From: Mucilaginibacter aquaedulcis
GTDB lineage: Bacteria; Bacteroidota; Bacteroidia; Sphingobacteriales; Sphingobacteriaceae
Length of the DNA: 64,000 nt
Direction of reading: 5' to 3'
NCBI RefSeq assembly: GCF_030409325.1
Contig: NZ_JAUFPR010000002.1
Coordinates: forward strand, 806,001 to 870,000
Part shown: one piece after another, positions 62,894 through 64,000 of the stretch
How positions within the stretch are numbered: the stretch's first letter is position 1
How the letters are laid out: each line of letters starts with the position of its first letter
Position numbers and translations under genes: made by a program
Notes under the pieces: generated by a model
What the model was told of the DNA's origin: nothing
Database searches by the model: none
The model's input: the letters and a program-made list of their open reading frames with translations, nothing else

Positions 62894-63454
62894 TTACCGG
62901 CCAAATCCATAAGTAACCCGCAATCCCAGCAAGCCGGCAGAATAATCTTGTTTTGAAAAGCTTTCATAGCGTACTCCGAAATCCCAATGTTTTGAAGCAT
63001 AGCCAACGCCCGGAGCGAGGATTAAATTAGTAGGGCCGCCACCTTCTTCAACCTCTAAACCAAGGCCAACTTCGCCGGAAACATAAAAGTTAGGCAACAC
63101 AAAGGCTTTCAATCCAATCTTTACGGGTATAATTTCTAACGAATTTTCCATAGTGAGGCCAGCACCAAGCCCATCGTTTATATAAAGCTTTTTTGTGGAG
63201 AATTGATAAAAACCTGTTGTAAAAGTTAAAGCTAAATGTTCGGTAAGGCCATACTGTAAATCTGGAGTTATACCCAATCTAAAATTGACCGTGTTTTTTA
63301 AATTACCTACGGGCAGTAGGCCATCTGCTCCAATTGCTATACGTAATGCTCCTTTTGACACAGTTTGTGCATTAGCGTTTAGGCTTAAAAAGATAAATGA
63401 TGCAATAATAAATGTTGATAGTAATTTTAGTTTAGCTTTCATTTGTTTTATCAT
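62894..63454 (-). CDS. Outer-membrane beta-barrel protein
   Basis: The 186-residue protein has a signal peptide (cleavage near ANA-Q) and a pattern of alternating aromatic/hydrophobic strands ending in GLRVTYGFGR, typical of small outer-membrane barrels (OmpW/porin-like). The C-terminal aromatic is followed by GR rather than being terminal. The function is unknown. The neighbouring gene encodes a similar protein. Confidence 0.75.
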   Translation of the reverse strand: MIKQMKAKLKLLSTFIIASFIFLSLNANAQTVSKGALRIAIGADGLLPVGNLKNTVNFRLGITPDLQYGLTEHLALTFTTGFYQFSTKKLYINDGLGAGLTMENSLEIIPVKIGLKAFVLPNFYVSGEVGLGLEVEEGGGPTNLILAPGVGYASKHWDFGVRYESFSKQDYSAGLLGLRVTYGFGR

Positions 63455-63503
63455 GTTAGAAAAGTGAATATGGTTAACAGGGAGATGGATATGAGCAGAA
63501 CAA

Positions 63504-64000
63504 TTATTTACTCAGTTTAAACCTATAGCCCAGACGCAGGGCAAATTGTTTGTAATAAGAATGCAGGCCATAATCCTCAAACTTGAAACTGGTTTCGAGC
63601 CCATTCTGGAAAATAAACCCGGCAGATACGCCATACATCAACGAACGGTAAGGTTTGTAGGTGACTGATGTATTGTAATGAGGGTAGCTGCCATAATCAG
63701 CTTCATTAAACAAGCCAAATGCCTCACCCACCTCACCTCCTATAAAGAAAGTTTTGCCGGTGTACAGCCTGATGCCCGCTTTAACAGGTATGAATTTGGC
63801 CGAGGTGTTATCCAATGGTATTTTAGATTGATGATTGTTTTCATCCGGGTAAGAATAATAATAGTTATGGTATAAAAAATAGGTATAGCCTACAGAAAAC
63901 GTACCCATTATATGCTCGCCAAGTTCACGATGAGTAAACAATTCGGCACCTGAAACAATTCCATTATCGTCCCAGGGAATACCTGCAGTAGCGGCGGCGC
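63504..64000 (-). CDS. Outer-membrane beta-barrel protein, N-terminus beyond the window
   Basis: The frame is open to the last base of the window and continues outside it. The visible 164 residues alternate aromatic strands (TFSVGYTYFLYHNYYYSY, AGIRLYTGKTFFIGGEVG, FALRLGYRFKLSK) and end in a barrel-like C-terminus. It belongs to the same general class as the preceding gene, though the two are only distantly alike. The true start cannot be seen. Confidence 0.72.
   Translation of the reverse strand, partial: AAATAGIPWDDNGIVSGAELFTHRELGEHIMGTFSVGYTYFLYHNYYYSYPDENNHQSKIPLDNTSAKFIPVKAGIRLYTGKTFFIGGEVGEAFGLFNEADYGSYPHYNTSVTYKPYRSLMYGVSAGFIFQNGLETSFKFEDYGLHSYYKQFALRLGYRFKLSK

Noticed and set aside
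1..64000. CRISPR array
   Set aside because: No regularly spaced identical repeats with unique spacers were seen, and there are no cas genes.

Overview
The window looks like chromosomal DNA of a Bacteroidota member of the family Sphingobacteriaceae, most likely Mucilaginibacter or a close Pedobacter relative. This is inferred from the gene families and their order, from promoters of the TTG-N19/21-TAnnTTTG type, from the lack of clear Shine-Dalgarno sites, and from the AT-rich intergenic repeats. No 16S gene is present to confirm it.

Bases 1-4000 hold the end of an ECF sigma factor with an overlapping membrane protein, a GNAT enzyme, and a divergent pair: dinB (minus) facing two tandem 2H-phosphoesterase genes (plus). 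DinB and the first 2H protein carry the same beta-clamp-like pentapeptide QINLF. Bases 4000-5800 hold the SRP RNA gene, a YpdA-type reductase and a small secreted protein.

Bases 5860-18200 are an arginine/proline/aspartate-family region. A promoter and a 41-codon leader peptide with clustered Arg codons precede a GNAT (probable acylglutamate synthase), argG, a cupin, argC, argD, an acyl-ornithine carbamoyltransferase and a PaiB-like protein. Convergent nhaP-like and ndh genes interrupt the cluster, which resumes with argB, proC and an aspartate kinase. argE and argH are not in the window.

Bases 18300-52600 are core chromosome: an S9 peptidase, an E2 acyltransferase, cinA, an LptD-like protein, an amidase, an MCE protein, RNase Z, a STAS protein, purC, phoH, a SAM hydrolase, an ABC exporter, a beta-CASP nuclease, serA/serC, rpe, pnp/rpsO, an M61 peptidase, an ABC-2 type pair, ddl, and a cell-envelope run (PASTA protein, rhodanese, mltG, thioesterase, YihY). 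Gene boundaries are marked by strong hairpin terminators and several different short intergenic repeats.

A tRNA-Ser(UGA) at 52680 begins an accessory region of about 10 kb. It holds an inverted-repeat site, a decayed tyrosine integrase, two oxidoreductase-plus-AraC modules (the second AraC frameshifted) each preceded by a direct-repeat operator, an SDR with a TetR regulator that share a palindromic operator, a truncated Lrp-like gene and an orphan glycosyltransferase-like gene. The window ends in two outer-membrane beta-barrel genes, the last cut by the edge.

The candidates most worth follow-up are the DinB/2H clamp-motif locus, the arginine leader peptide, the TetR operator pair, the AraC direct repeats, and the group of promoters placed 4-8 nt from start codons, which predict leaderless mRNAs.
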